From: Streptomyces sp. SID11385
GTDB lineage: Bacteria > Actinomycetota > Actinomycetes > Streptomycetales > Streptomycetaceae
Reading direction: 5' to 3'
DNA length: 46,228 nt
Assembly: GCF_010548245.1 (NCBI RefSeq)
Contig: NZ_JAAGLR010000592.1
Location: 1-46,228 of the forward strand
Below the pieces are notes generated by a model. It did no database searches and had not been told where the DNA came from. It saw only the letters and a program-made list of their open reading frames with translations. Numbering within the stretch: the stretch's first letter is position 1; every line of letters starts with the position of its first letter. The position numbers and the translations under genes were made by a program. Below, one piece after another: positions 39,475-46,228 of the stretch.

Positions 39475-39500
39475 GTTTACAACGGCACCGTAGGAGGCAT
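39475..39500 (+). promoter_or_regulatory. Possible stress-sigma-type promoter of ssgB
   Basis: GTTTAC (39475-39480) followed by AGGAGGCAT (39492-39500) loosely resembles the GTTT...GGGTAT pattern of sigma-H/sigma-B type factors; S. coelicolor ssgB is reported to depend on sigma-H. The match in the -10 is weak and the assignment is tentative. Confidence 0.3.
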
Positions 39501-39559
39501 GTCGATTTCGCCGACGTGCGAATCCCCGAGCGCACACTGAGCGAAAGGCCCTGGCGCTT

Positions 39560-39973
39560 ATGAACACCACGGTGAGCTGCGAGCTGCACCTGCGCCTCGT
39601 TGTGTCGAGCGAGTCGTCCCTGCCGGTCCCGGCAGGGCTGCGGTATGACACGGCCGATCCCTACGCCGTGCACGCCACCTTCCACACCGGAGCCGAGGAG
39701 ACCGTCGAGTGGGTCTTCGCCCGCGATCTCCTCGCCGAGGGCCTGCACCGGCCCACGGGTACCGGCGATGTCCGCGTCTGGCCGTCCCGCAGCCACGGTC
39801 AGGGCGTCGTCTGTATCGCCCTCAGCTCGCCGGAGGGCGAGGCGCTGCTGGAGGCCCCCGCGCGGGCCCTGGAGTCCTTCCTCAAGCGGACCGACGCCGC
39901 GGTGCCGCCCGGCACGGAACACCGCCACTTCGACCTGGACACGGAGCTGTCGCACATCCTCGCCGAGAGCTGA
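39560..39973 (+). CDS. ssgB: Sporulation-specific cell division protein SsgB
   Basis: SsgA-like protein that, with SsgA, marks division sites and recruits FtsZ during sporulation septation of aerial hyphae. 137 residues, matching my memory of S. coelicolor SsgB almost residue for residue: MNTTVSCELHLRLVVSSESS, LRYDTADPYAVHATFHTGAE, EWVFARDLLAEGLHRPTG, VVCIALSSPEGEALLEAPAR. The protein is nearly invariant within Streptomyces and is the strongest taxonomic marker here. Ribosome site is weak (GAAAGG, 11 nt from ATG). Three hairpins follow the stop. Confidence 0.96.
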   Translation: MNTTVSCELHLRLVVSSESSLPVPAGLRYDTADPYAVHATFHTGAEETVEWVFARDLLAEGLHRPTGTGDVRVWPSRSHGQGVVCIALSSPEGEALLEAPARALESFLKRTDAAVPPGTEHRHFDLDTELSHILAES

Positions 39974-40071
39974 GTCAGCCGGAGACGGCTGCCGCCGGCC
40001 GCCGGACGTCAGGAGGCACACTCGACGACCCGCACCGCCCGACTCGGGGCGGCGGTACGGGTCCCGCCCCG

Positions 40072-40140
40072 CCCACGGCCTTCGCCGTGGGAGGAGTACG
40101 GCACGGCCGCCGTTCCGGTACGACCGGGACGGCGGCCGTG
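40072..40140 (+). terminator. Tandem terminator hairpins after ssgB
   Basis: CCCACGGC (40072-40079) pairs with GCCGTGGG (40084-40091) around CTTC. A second stem of 17 bp with one G-U pair follows (40102-40118 with 40124-40140, loop TACGA). Together they lie about 100-170 nt after the ssgB stop and upstream of the next promoter. Confidence 0.7.
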
Positions 40141-40219
40141 TCGTGTCCGGACCCGGCCGGGACTAGCATCGGCCGTCACCGGCGGGCAGGGGGCCCGCCT
40201 CGGGGGCAGGGGGTCCACG

Positions 40220-40795
40220 GTGCTGATCACCCACGACACGCGGTGCGCGCTGGAGGCGGTGGTCGACCTGGTCAACAGCGCTCCTGCCGAGGGACGGGCC
40301 GAGACGCTCGCGTCGGTGGCCGAACTGGAGGAGTTCGTCCGGGCGCACCACCTCAGCGACACCGGGGTGCTGGACACCTCCGACCTTCAGGCGCTGCACG
40401 ACGTGCGGGCCCGTTTCGCGGAGGTCTTCGCCGCCCCGGACAGCGCGAGCGCGGTACGGATCATCAACGAGCTGGTGGCGACCGCGGGGACCACGCCCCG
40501 GCTCACCGACCACGACGGCTACGACTGGCACGTCCACTACTTCGCGCCGGGCGCCTCGCTCGCCGACCACCTCGCCGCCGACTGCGGGATGGCGCTCGCC
40601 TTCTTCGTCGTCGCCGACGAGCGCGAGCGGCTGCGCCGCTGCCAGGCCCCGGACTGCGGGCGTGCCTTCGTCGACCTCTCGCGCAACCGCTCCCGCCGCT
40701 ACTGCGACAGCCGCACGTGCGGAAACCGCCTCCACGTCGCCGCCTACCGTGCCCGGCGCCGGGAAGCGACCGTGAACGAAGGCTCCGCTCACTGA
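40220..40795 (+). CDS. CGNR zinc-finger (ABATE domain) protein
   Basis: 191 residues from GTG 40220, with AGGGGG eight bases upstream. The N-terminal part (residues about 5-130) has the helical ABATE-domain pattern; the C-terminus carries RRCQAPDCGRAFVDLSRNRS and RRYCDSRTCGNRLHVAAYRA, the four-cysteine CGNR finger. Members are proposed stress-linked transcription factors; the function is not established. TAGCAT (40164-40169) fits a Streptomyces -10. Independent of ssgB, being separated by terminators. Confidence 0.92.
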   Translation: MLITHDTRCALEAVVDLVNSAPAEGRAETLASVAELEEFVRAHHLSDTGVLDTSDLQALHDVRARFAEVFAAPDSASAVRIINELVATAGTTPRLTDHDGYDWHVHYFAPGASLADHLAADCGMALAFFVVADERERLRRCQAPDCGRAFVDLSRNRSRRYCDSRTCGNRLHVAAYRARRREATVNEGSAH

Positions 40796-40924
40796 CCCCG
40801 CACCTCACCGGGCCGAGCTCGGAGGAACACGGCAGCGAGGCCGCCGGGGCCCGAACGTACCGGGGCGACGCGCTCAGCGCCCCGGCCGACTCATCTCGGC
40901 GCGCTCGTGCCGCGCCGCGCGGTC

Positions 40925-41266
40925 TCAGCTCAGGTAGAGGTCGTGGACCGCGCCCATGAGCAGGAGCAGACCGACCACCGTCAGGAAGATCATCAGCGGG
41001 GGCTGGGAGAGGGCGAAGAGGCAGCCCACCTCCTTGCCGGTGGGTGTCCGGTGCCCCTGCGTGACGACCTCGGGCCGCTCCTCGGGGGCCGGGGCGGGCG
41101 CGGGCGCCATCGGTGCCGGCCGGGCGGGGGCGGGGGTCCCGGAGGCGGTCGGTGGGCGGGGAACGGGAACGGCGACGCCGGGGCACTCTGCGCGGTGCGA
41201 CGGGACGGGCAGGGGCGGGACGGGGACCGCGGCCGCCTGCCCCTCGTCCAGGGAGGTCTCGGGCAT
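40925..41266 (-). CDS. Small single-span membrane protein of unknown function
   Basis: 113 residues from ATG 41264-41266 (MPETSLDEGQAAAVPV); a GTG at 41285-41287 is an alternative. Two-thirds is Pro/Ala/Val-rich and likely disordered. The end holds GKEVGCLFALSQPPLMIFLT and VVGLLLLMGAVHDLYLS, one clear membrane helix near the C-terminus. No family recognised. I accept it as a gene because of coding-type GC bias and the well-formed membrane segment; the start is uncertain. Confidence 0.6.
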   Translation of the reverse strand: MPETSLDEGQAAAVPVPPLPVPSHRAECPGVAVPVPRPPTASGTPAPARPAPMAPAPAPAPEERPEVVTQGHRTPTGKEVGCLFALSQPPLMIFLTVVGLLLLMGAVHDLYLS

Positions 41267-41458
41267 GACGCAGCGATCATGACCCACCCGCCGCCGCCCG
41301 GCGGCCCGAAATACCCCTCACGCCGCGGAATTCACCGGTTCACGCGTACGAGTTCTATTGACGCAGAGTGACAGGACACCCCGAGCTGCCGCGTTCCCCC
41401 GGCGATTCGAACGGCCGTGTCTCACCCCTCGGAACGGCGGACGGGGCCCCGCGCGGGC

Positions 41459-41926
41459 TCAGATCCCGTGCTTCTTCAGGATCGCCTCGATGTCGCTGAA
41501 GTCCTCGTCCGGCTTGGCGGCCCGCGAGGAGCCCGTCGCCTGCCCCGCGCCGCCGGAGGCTGGTCGGGCGGGGGCGCGCCCGGGGAGGGCGGGGCCGGAG
41601 GCCGCGGGGGCCGTGGCCTCGTTCTCGCGGGCCGCGCGGGCCGCGGCGCGGCGTTCCTTGCGCGTCCCGTACTTGCGCCGCTCGACCGAGCGCGTCGCGA
41701 GGAAGAGCAGCCAGGCGGCGCCGAGCACGACGAAACCGGCCCAGGCGGTGGGGCTGAACGCGGTGTGCGCGAGCCACTTCACGACACCGGTCATGACCAG
41801 GCCGATGGGCACGAGCGAGTACGCGGCGATGCGCGCCGCGCTCAGGAAGCGCTTGCGGTAGGCGGTGACGGCGGCGATACCCAGGCCGGCCACCGATACG
41901 GCGGAACAAATCGTCTCGGCGAGCAT
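41459..41926 (-). CDS. Small membrane protein with C-terminal DFSDIEAILKKHGI tail
   Basis: 155 residues from ATG 41924-41926, chosen because GGAGG lies 8 nt upstream. Three hydrophobic stretches: TICSAVSVAGLGIAAVTAY, AAYSLVPIGLVMTGVVKWL and AWAGFVVLGAAWLLFLAT. A charged region (SVERRKYGTRKERRAAARAA) and a Pro/Ala linker follow. The terminal DEDFSDIEAILKKHGI looks like a short conserved helix, perhaps an interaction peptide. No function recognised. Confidence 0.8.
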   Translation of the reverse strand: MLAETICSAVSVAGLGIAAVTAYRKRFLSAARIAAYSLVPIGLVMTGVVKWLAHTAFSPTAWAGFVVLGAAWLLFLATRSVERRKYGTRKERRAAARAARENEATAPAASGPALPGRAPARPASGGAGQATGSSRAAKPDEDFSDIEAILKKHGI

Positions 41927-42228
41927 CCGGGCCCCTCCAGGCAACTCCGTACGGCGTCCACCGGCTCCGCGCCCGCGCGCCTCACCGGTCCTCTTTCCCC
42001 TCCATCGTGCACCGTCGCGGACGCCGACGACATGGGGACAACCCCACCCCGGGCCGAAATGGGGGGCTTCTCAGGGTCGCGGCACGGAAAGGATCAGGGT
42101 TTTCTCAGGGTCGCGCCCGGGAACCGGGGCTGAGGCCGGGAAACCCGGCGGGGCGCGGGAAGCCCGGCGCGGGCCCGGCGGAGCCCGGCGTGAGCGCGCG
42201 CGGTCCGCGCCGATGGGAAACTGGTCCG
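41927..42228. other. Intergenic region with short direct repeats
   Basis: 302 nt between the divergent small membrane protein gene and the DsbA-like gene. TTCTCAGGGTCGCG occurs at 42068-42081 and 42102-42115, 34 nt apart. Further on, short CCCGG/CCGGG-rich units recur (about 42116-42190). No RNA gene or clear promoter was recognised. Confidence 0.55.
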
Positions 42229-42750
42229 ATGAACGAACCCACGCCGCCCCCCGCCGCCCCCTCCCCCGTCGTCCTCGACGTCTGGTGCGAGCTCCAGTGC
42301 CCCGACTGCCGCTCCGCACTCGACGACCTGGACGCCCTGCGCGCGCGGTACGGCGACCGGCTGGAGATCCGGCTGCGGCACTTCCCGCTGGAGAAGCACA
42401 AGCACGCCTTCGCCGGGGCCCAGGCGGCGGAGGAGGCGTTCGCTCAGGGGCAGGGCTGGCCGTTCGTCGCCGCCGTGCTGCGCCGCGTCGAGGAGTTCGC
42501 CGCCGCGGGCGAGCCGTTCCTCGTCGAGATGGCCGGTGAACTGGGCCTGGACGCCGAAGAGTTCGACACCGCGCTGATCGACGGGCGGCACATCCTGACG
42601 GTGGACGCCGACCAGGCCGAGGGCAAGGCCCTGGGGGTCAAGGGCACGCCCACGTACGACATCGGTGGCACGCTTCTCGACGGCAGCAAGTCACAGGAAG
42701 GGTTGCGGGAGCGGATCGAGGAGATCGCGGACGCGCTGCTCGCCGCCTGA
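42229..42750 (+). CDS. DsbA family (thioredoxin-fold) protein, predicted cytoplasmic
   Basis: 173 residues from ATG 42229. After a Pro-rich start comes VVLDVWCELQCPDCRSALDD, with the redox pair C24-P-D-C27 and an extra C20. A helical insertion follows (AAEEAFAQGQGWPFVAAVLR), then the cis-proline loop VKGTPTYDIGG. No signal peptide or membrane anchor is visible, so it probably acts in the cytoplasm as a thiol oxidoreductase/isomerase-like protein (FrnE/2-hydroxychromene isomerase relatives look similar). Substrate unknown. Confidence 0.88.
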   Translation: MNEPTPPPAAPSPVVLDVWCELQCPDCRSALDDLDALRARYGDRLEIRLRHFPLEKHKHAFAGAQAAEEAFAQGQGWPFVAAVLRRVEEFAAAGEPFLVEMAGELGLDAEEFDTALIDGRHILTVDADQAEGKALGVKGTPTYDIGGTLLDGSKSQEGLRERIEEIADALLAA

Positions 42751-42854
42751 ACGCGCGAGTCCGGTCTCCGCGCGGCGCCGCCGGCCTCCGCGCGGAACCC
42801 GGCCCAGGCACCGGGCCCCCGGTCCCCCGCCCCGCACCGCCCCCCTGCGCCCGC

Positions 42855-43676
42855 TCAGACCAGCGGTTTCACGAAGTGGTGCTGGAAGGGCCGGTAGCCG
42901 AGCGACTCGTAGAGCCGCAGCGCCGGGGTGTTGCGCGTGTGGACGTTGAGTTCGGCCGCGCGGTGGCCCTCCGCGAGCCCGTCGGCCTCGGTCCACCGCA
43001 GCAGCGCGCGCCCGTGTCCCCGGCCCCGGTGCTCCTCGGCGACCTCGACGCTCATCACGTAGACGTCCGTCTCGCGGTCGGTGACCCACAGTGTGCCGAC
43101 CGCGACGCCCTCGTGCTCCAGGACCCACAGCCGCTGTCCGTGGCTGTGCGGGCCCTCGGGGAAGGCGGTGGCGAGGTCGTGCGCGGAGCGCGCCCCGGCC
43201 TGTTCCTCGCTCAGCCCGAGGTACTCGCCCAACACCCCCGCGTGCGAGAGCTGTTCGTGCTCCCGCCACGCGCCGAACTCCGCCTCGGTCATACGCCGCG
43301 CGACGGAGCCCTCGGGCAGTCCCGGCGCCCGTCCCGCGAGCACCTTGCGCAGGACGCGCGCGTCCTCCGCGTACCCGAGCGAGGCGGCCAGCCGCAGCCC
43401 CGCGCCGGAACCGGCCGGCACCACGCCCTCGGCGCGCCGGCAGCCCCAGCTCCGCAGGACCTCCTCGGCGGCGAGCACGGCGACGGCCGCGCGCCCCCTG
43501 CCCCGGTCGGGCTCGGCGACGCGCAGGCCGACTATGGACCCGAGCCCGTGCTCGGGGTGCGCGCCGAGGACGAGCCCGCCCACGGGACGGCTGTTGACAC
43601 GGATCTCGTACGCACGGTGACGGGCCCCGCCGGGGTCGTGCTGAAGCGGCTCGGTCGGCCGCAGGGTCGTGGTCAT
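42855..43676 (-). CDS. GNAT acetyltransferase with two tandem GNAT domains
   Basis: 273 residues from ATG 43674-43676 (AAAGG seven bases upstream). Each half carries an acetyl-CoA motif A: VAEPDRGRGRAAVAVLAAEE near residue 60 and VAEEHRGRGHGRALLRWTE near residue 220. The second half ends with NTPALRLYESLGYRPFQHHF, a typical GNAT C-terminus. In tandem GNATs often only one domain is active; here both P-loop-like RGRG motifs are kept. Substrate unknown. Confidence 0.88.
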   Translation of the reverse strand: MTTTLRPTEPLQHDPGGARHRAYEIRVNSRPVGGLVLGAHPEHGLGSIVGLRVAEPDRGRGRAAVAVLAAEEVLRSWGCRRAEGVVPAGSGAGLRLAASLGYAEDARVLRKVLAGRAPGLPEGSVARRMTEAEFGAWREHEQLSHAGVLGEYLGLSEEQAGARSAHDLATAFPEGPHSHGQRLWVLEHEGVAVGTLWVTDRETDVYVMSVEVAEEHRGRGHGRALLRWTEADGLAEGHRAAELNVHTRNTPALRLYESLGYRPFQHHFVKPLV

Positions 43677-43719
43677 CACGGCCTTTCTACCCCGGCGCCC
43701 GGCCGCCCCACCAGGGTGC

Positions 43720-44553
43720 TCAGGCGGGGTCCTGATCGGCGGCCGCGCGCTCGGCGAAGACGCGCATCGCCTTGGCCGTGACGGGGCCGGGGGCCTGCTC
43801 CAGGGTGCGGCCGTCGACGCGGTGCACGGCCTGGACGTCGCGTGTCGTGGAGGTGAGGAAGACCTCGTCGGCCCGTTCCAGGACGTCGAAGGGAAGGTCC
43901 CGCTCCTCCGCGCCCGTCCACTCCGTGACGAGAGCGCGGGTGATGCCCGCGAGGCAGCCGGAGGCGAGCGGCGGGGTGCAGAGCGTCCCGTCGAGCACGA
44001 CGAAGACGTTGGAGCCCGTGCCCTCGCAGAGCTGTCCGACCGTGTTGGCGAACAGCGCCTCGGAGGCGCCCTGTTCGTGCGCGCGGGCGAGGGCGAGGAC
44101 GTTCTCGCCGTACGAGGTCGTCTTGAGCCCGCTCAGCGCGCCGCGCTCGTTGCGCACCCACGGCACCGTGACGGCGGCGGTGGTGTCGGGCCGGGGCGCG
44201 AGGGCGCCGACGGCGACGATGAGGGTCGGCCCCTGCGTGCCCCGTTCGGAGCTGAGCGGCGAGACACCTCCCGTGTACGTGATGCGCAGCCGGCCGAACG
44301 CGACGGGCTCGGCCGCGAGCACGTCCGCGCACGCGCGCCGCACCTCGTCGAGGTCGGGCTCGGGCAGGCCGAGCCCGACGGCGGACCGGGCGAGCCGGTC
44401 GAGGTGGCGGCTGAGCGCGAACGGGGCTCCGTCGACCGCCTTGACGGTCTCGAAGACGCCGTCCCCCACGGTGATCCCGTGGTCGAGCGCGGAGACACGC
44501 GCGTCCTCGGCGTCACGCAGTCCGCCGTTGATCCAGATGGTGCGCACAGTCAT
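43720..44553 (-). CDS. pabC: Aminodeoxychorismate lyase-like PLP enzyme (class IV aminotransferase fold)
   Basis: Converts aminodeoxychorismate to p-aminobenzoate plus pyruvate for folate. 277 residues. PLP lysine K144 in LSGLKTTSYGENV; also DHGITVGDGVFETV, RLRITYTGGVSPL and EGTGSNVFVVLDG. Its ATG overlaps the pabB stop by 4 nt (ATGA), so lyase and synthase are coupled. A D-amino acid or branched-chain aminotransferase role is possible from sequence alone; context favours the lyase. Confidence 0.88.
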   Translation of the reverse strand: MTVRTIWINGGLRDAEDARVSALDHGITVGDGVFETVKAVDGAPFALSRHLDRLARSAVGLGLPEPDLDEVRRACADVLAAEPVAFGRLRITYTGGVSPLSSERGTQGPTLIVAVGALAPRPDTTAAVTVPWVRNERGALSGLKTTSYGENVLALARAHEQGASEALFANTVGQLCEGTGSNVFVVLDGTLCTPPLASGCLAGITRALVTEWTGAEERDLPFDVLERADEVFLTSTTRDVQAVHRVDGRTLEQAPGPVTAKAMRVFAERAAADQDPA

Positions 44554-45689
44554 CGCGGGCTTCCTTCGCTTTCGGCGGTTTCCACGGGGCGGGCCCCGGC
44601 CGGGGCCGCGCCCGGCGCGGGGGCGTTTCCCGGCGGGCGCTCCGGTCCTGGGGCGTCGTCGGAACCCGACGCTATCGCGAGCAGCCGGGCCGCCTTGAGC
44701 TCGGTCTCGCGCCACTCGCGCTCCGGGTCGGAGCCCCACGTGATCCCCGCCCCGGTGCCGAAGCGCACGACGGCCGCGCCCCGCTTCCCGCGTTCGATCC
44801 AGAAGGTGCGGATGCCCACGGCGAGTTGCCCCGTACCGCGGTCGGCGTCGACCCAGCCGATACCGCCGCAGTACGGGCCGCGGGGCGCGGTCTCCAGCGC
44901 GGCGATGAGGCGCAGGGCGCTCGACTTCGGCGCCCCGGTGACGGAGCCGGGCGGGAAGCTCGCCGCGAGCAGGCCGGGCCAGCCCACGCCGGGCGCGAGC
45001 TCGCCCCGTACCGTCGAGACGAGGTGCACGAGCCCCGGATGCCGCTCCACGGCGCACAGGTCGGGGACGGTGACGCTGCCGGTCGCGCAGGCCCGGCCGA
45101 GGTCGTTGCGGACGAGGTCCACGATCATCACGTTCTCGGCGTGGTCCTTCTCCAGAAGGTCGTCCGGGGTCCGCCCGGTGCCCTTGATGGGGCCCGACTC
45201 GACGGTGCGGCCCGCGCGGCGCAGGAAGAGCTCCGGTGACGCGCTCGCGATCTCGACGCCGTGCGCGGGCAGGCGGACGACGGAGGCGTACGGGGCGGGG
45301 TTGTCGCGGGCGAGGAGCGCGCCGAGCGCGTCGGCGTCGGCAGCGCCCGGATCGGGCAGCGGGGCGCTCAGGACGCGGCAGAGGTTCGCCTGGTAGACCT
45401 CGCCGCGCGCGATGCGGGCGCGTATCTCCCGTACCCCCGCCGTGTACGCGGCGTGGTCGAGCGAGGAGGTCCAGGCGTCCGCGCGCGGGCCGCGCCAGGC
45501 TCCCGGGCGCACGGGCGGGGCGGGGACACGGCGTACGTCGTCGAAGCGGGCGCAGACGAGGGCGCCGTCGAAGCCGGCGGCGACGGCCCAGAAACCGGAG
45601 CCGTCCAGCGCGGCCGGGTCGTCCGTGACGTCCCGCAGGCCGGTGGCGAGCAGGTCGCCGAAGCGGGCGAGGGGAGTCGGGGGGTGCAC
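44550..45689 (-). CDS. pabB: Aminodeoxychorismate synthase component I / chorismate-binding protein
   Basis: Aminates chorismate in PABA synthesis. 379 residues from a GTG start. The chorismate-binding signatures are present: VYQANLCRVLSAPL, SASPELFLRR, ESGPIKGTGRTPDD, ENVMIVDLVRNDLGRAC, PPGSVTGAPK and GGIGWVDADRGTGQLAVGIR. The PIKGT lysine, rather than the anthranilate synthase PIAGT, favours PabB. No glutaminase domain is fused and no pabA is nearby, so the amidotransferase must come from elsewhere. The C-terminal 40 residues are a Pro/Ala/Gly tail. Confidence 0.92.
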   Translation of the reverse strand: MHPPTPLARFGDLLATGLRDVTDDPAALDGSGFWAVAAGFDGALVCARFDDVRRVPAPPVRPGAWRGPRADAWTSSLDHAAYTAGVREIRARIARGEVYQANLCRVLSAPLPDPGAADADALGALLARDNPAPYASVVRLPAHGVEIASASPELFLRRAGRTVESGPIKGTGRTPDDLLEKDHAENVMIVDLVRNDLGRACATGSVTVPDLCAVERHPGLVHLVSTVRGELAPGVGWPGLLAASFPPGSVTGAPKSSALRLIAALETAPRGPYCGGIGWVDADRGTGQLAVGIRTFWIERGKRGAAVVRFGTGAGITWGSDPEREWRETELKAARLLAIASGSDDAPGPERPPGNAPAPGAAPAGARPVETAESEGSPR

Positions 45690-45797
45690 GCGGGGAGTGT
45701 AGGCAGCCGCCGGGGAGCGGGCTCCGCGCGGGGCGTGCGCCGTGGCCGTCCGCTCGCTCCCCGTGGCCGCGCACGCGCACGCTGCGCAAACGCGTTT

Positions 45798-45825
45798 TTG
45801 TACTGGCCCGGGAATCCGCTAGAGT
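45798..45825 (+). promoter_or_regulatory. Promoter of the tRNA-Gly/Cys/Val cluster
   Basis: TTGTAC (45798-45803), 16-nt spacer, TAGAGT (45820-45825), close to the Streptomyces housekeeping consensus TTGACN/TAGRRT. The tRNA-Gly 5' end is 45 nt downstream of the -10. Confidence 0.65.
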
Positions 45826-45869
45826 TCCACTCGTCGCCGGGACGCGCCAAACGCCCCGGACACCGACAA

Positions 45870-45942
45870 GCGGACGTAGCTCAGTTGGTAGAGCGCAACC
45901 TTGCCAAGGTTGAGGTCGCCAGTTCGAACCTGGTCGTCCGCT
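45870..45942 (+). tRNA. tRNA-Gly (GCC)
   Basis: 73 nt. Acceptor GCGGACG/CGTCCGC with discriminator T (U), usual for bacterial tRNA-Gly. Anticodon stem CAACC/GGTTG with loop TTGCCAA, anticodon GCC; T-loop AGTTCGAACCT. First gene of the cluster. Confidence 0.97.
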
Positions 45943-45947
45943 CGATG

Positions 45948-45973
45948 ATGAAGGACTTTCCCGAGTCCTTCAT
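45948..45973 (+). terminator. Hairpin between tRNA-Gly and tRNA-Cys
   Basis: Perfect 10-bp stem ATGAAGGACT/AGTCCTTCAT (45948-45957 with 45964-45973) and 6-nt loop. It may be a processing signal or a partial terminator within the polycistronic tRNA transcript. Confidence 0.5.
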
Positions 45974-45978
45974 TACGG

Positions 45979-46049
45979 GGTGGAGTGGCCGAGAGGCGAG
46001 GCAACGGCCTGCAAAGCCGTCTACACGGGTTCAAATCCCGTCTCCACCT
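45979..46049 (+). tRNA. tRNA-Cys (GCA)
   Basis: 71 nt to the discriminator T; CCA follows in the DNA (46050-46052). Acceptor GGTGGAG/CTCCACC; anticodon stem ACGGC/GCCGT with loop CTGCAAA, anticodon GCA; T-loop GGTTCAAATCC. Confidence 0.97.
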
Positions 46050-46053
46050 CCAA

Positions 46054-46125
46054 GGACGATTAGCTCAGCGGGAGAGCGCTTCCCTGACACGGAAGAGGTC
46101 ACTGGTTCAATCCCAGTATCGTCCA
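46054..46125 (+). tRNA. tRNA-Val (GAC), copy 1
   Basis: 72 nt. Acceptor GGACGAT/ATCGTCC, discriminator A; anticodon stem CTTCC/GGAAG with loop CTGACAC, anticodon GAC; T-loop GGTTCAATCC. It begins one base after the tRNA-Cys CCA. Confidence 0.97.
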
Positions 46126-46160
46126 CCGAGACCGGGCCCCCGGGCCGCGGGTCTCATCCC

Positions 46161-46228
46161 GCGCGATTAGCTCAGCGGGAGAGCGCTTCCCTGACACGGA
46201 AGAGGTCACTGGTTCAATCCCAGTATCG
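46161..46228 (+). tRNA. tRNA-Val (GAC), copy 2, cut by window end
   Basis: 68 nt visible from the acceptor GCGCGAT. From position 5 onward it is identical to the copy at 46054. Only the outer acceptor bases differ (GCGC against GGAC). The last bases of the acceptor, expected CGC, and the discriminator lie outside the window. A GAGACC/GGTCTC hairpin (46128-46154) separates the two copies. Confidence 0.92.

Noticed and set aside
39560..40959. Plus-strand open frame (39709-40959) overlapping ssgB and the CGNR gene
   Set aside because: Out of frame with both clear proteins and Arg/Gly/Pro-rich; a shadow frame.

Overview
The window is high-GC actinobacterial chromosome, very probably Streptomyces. 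The best evidence is the SsgB sporulation protein (39560-39973), a family confined to sporulating actinobacteria. Codon third positions are strongly G/C-rich, GTG starts are frequent and one start is TTG. The gene order aroE-mltG-ruvX-alaS, rpsD, hisS, relA-apt-secF-secD-yajC-ruvB-ruvA-ruvC-yebC-pdxT-pdxS, the PIM lipid genes, thrS and ssgB is, as far as I know, the conserved core order of Streptomyces. No phage, insertion sequence, CRISPR array or biosynthetic cluster is visible. Genus is an inference; species was not assigned.

Layout. 1-6590 (minus strand) is a tight run: DUF948 and DUF6167 membrane proteins, alaS, ruvX, mltG and a truncated aroE. rpsD (6826-7440) diverges from an iron-box-preceded DUF2470 gene. 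8542-13374 carries an SRPBCC protein, rarA, a VKOR-type membrane protein, hisS and a metallo-beta-lactamase-fold hydrolase, all minus. A membrane-anchored cyclophilin and a DUF349 protein face relA on the plus strand. 15835-27901 is a long minus-strand block: stringent response (relA), purine salvage (apt), Sec translocon accessory proteins (secF, secD, yajC), Holliday-junction processing (ruvB, ruvA, ruvC), yebC and PLP synthase (pdxT, pdxS). 28065-31552 holds a LemA-like protein and three overlapping genes for phosphatidylinositol mannoside lipids. A large unknown membrane protein, a HIT protein, a potassium channel and thrS follow.

From 37 kb the window becomes more genus-specific: a DnaQ-like protein that seems to have lost all its catalytic residues, two identical tRNA-Val(CAC) genes flanking an SRPBCC gene, a PGPGW membrane protein, ssgB, a CGNR zinc-finger protein, small membrane proteins, a DsbA-like protein, a two-domain GNAT, pabC-pabB for p-aminobenzoate, and a tRNA cluster (Gly, Cys, Val, Val) cut by the window end.

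I found no clear undescribed multi-gene system. The best leads are: the iron box in front of the HugZ-like DUF2470 gene, with a strong in-frame ribosome site 63 codons upstream of the conserved start; the DnaQ-fold pseudoenzyme; the long Gln/Tyr/Pro/Gly-rich cytoplasmic tail of MltG; a strong hairpin abutting the DUF349 ribosome site; and several short phased repeats in intergenic DNA.
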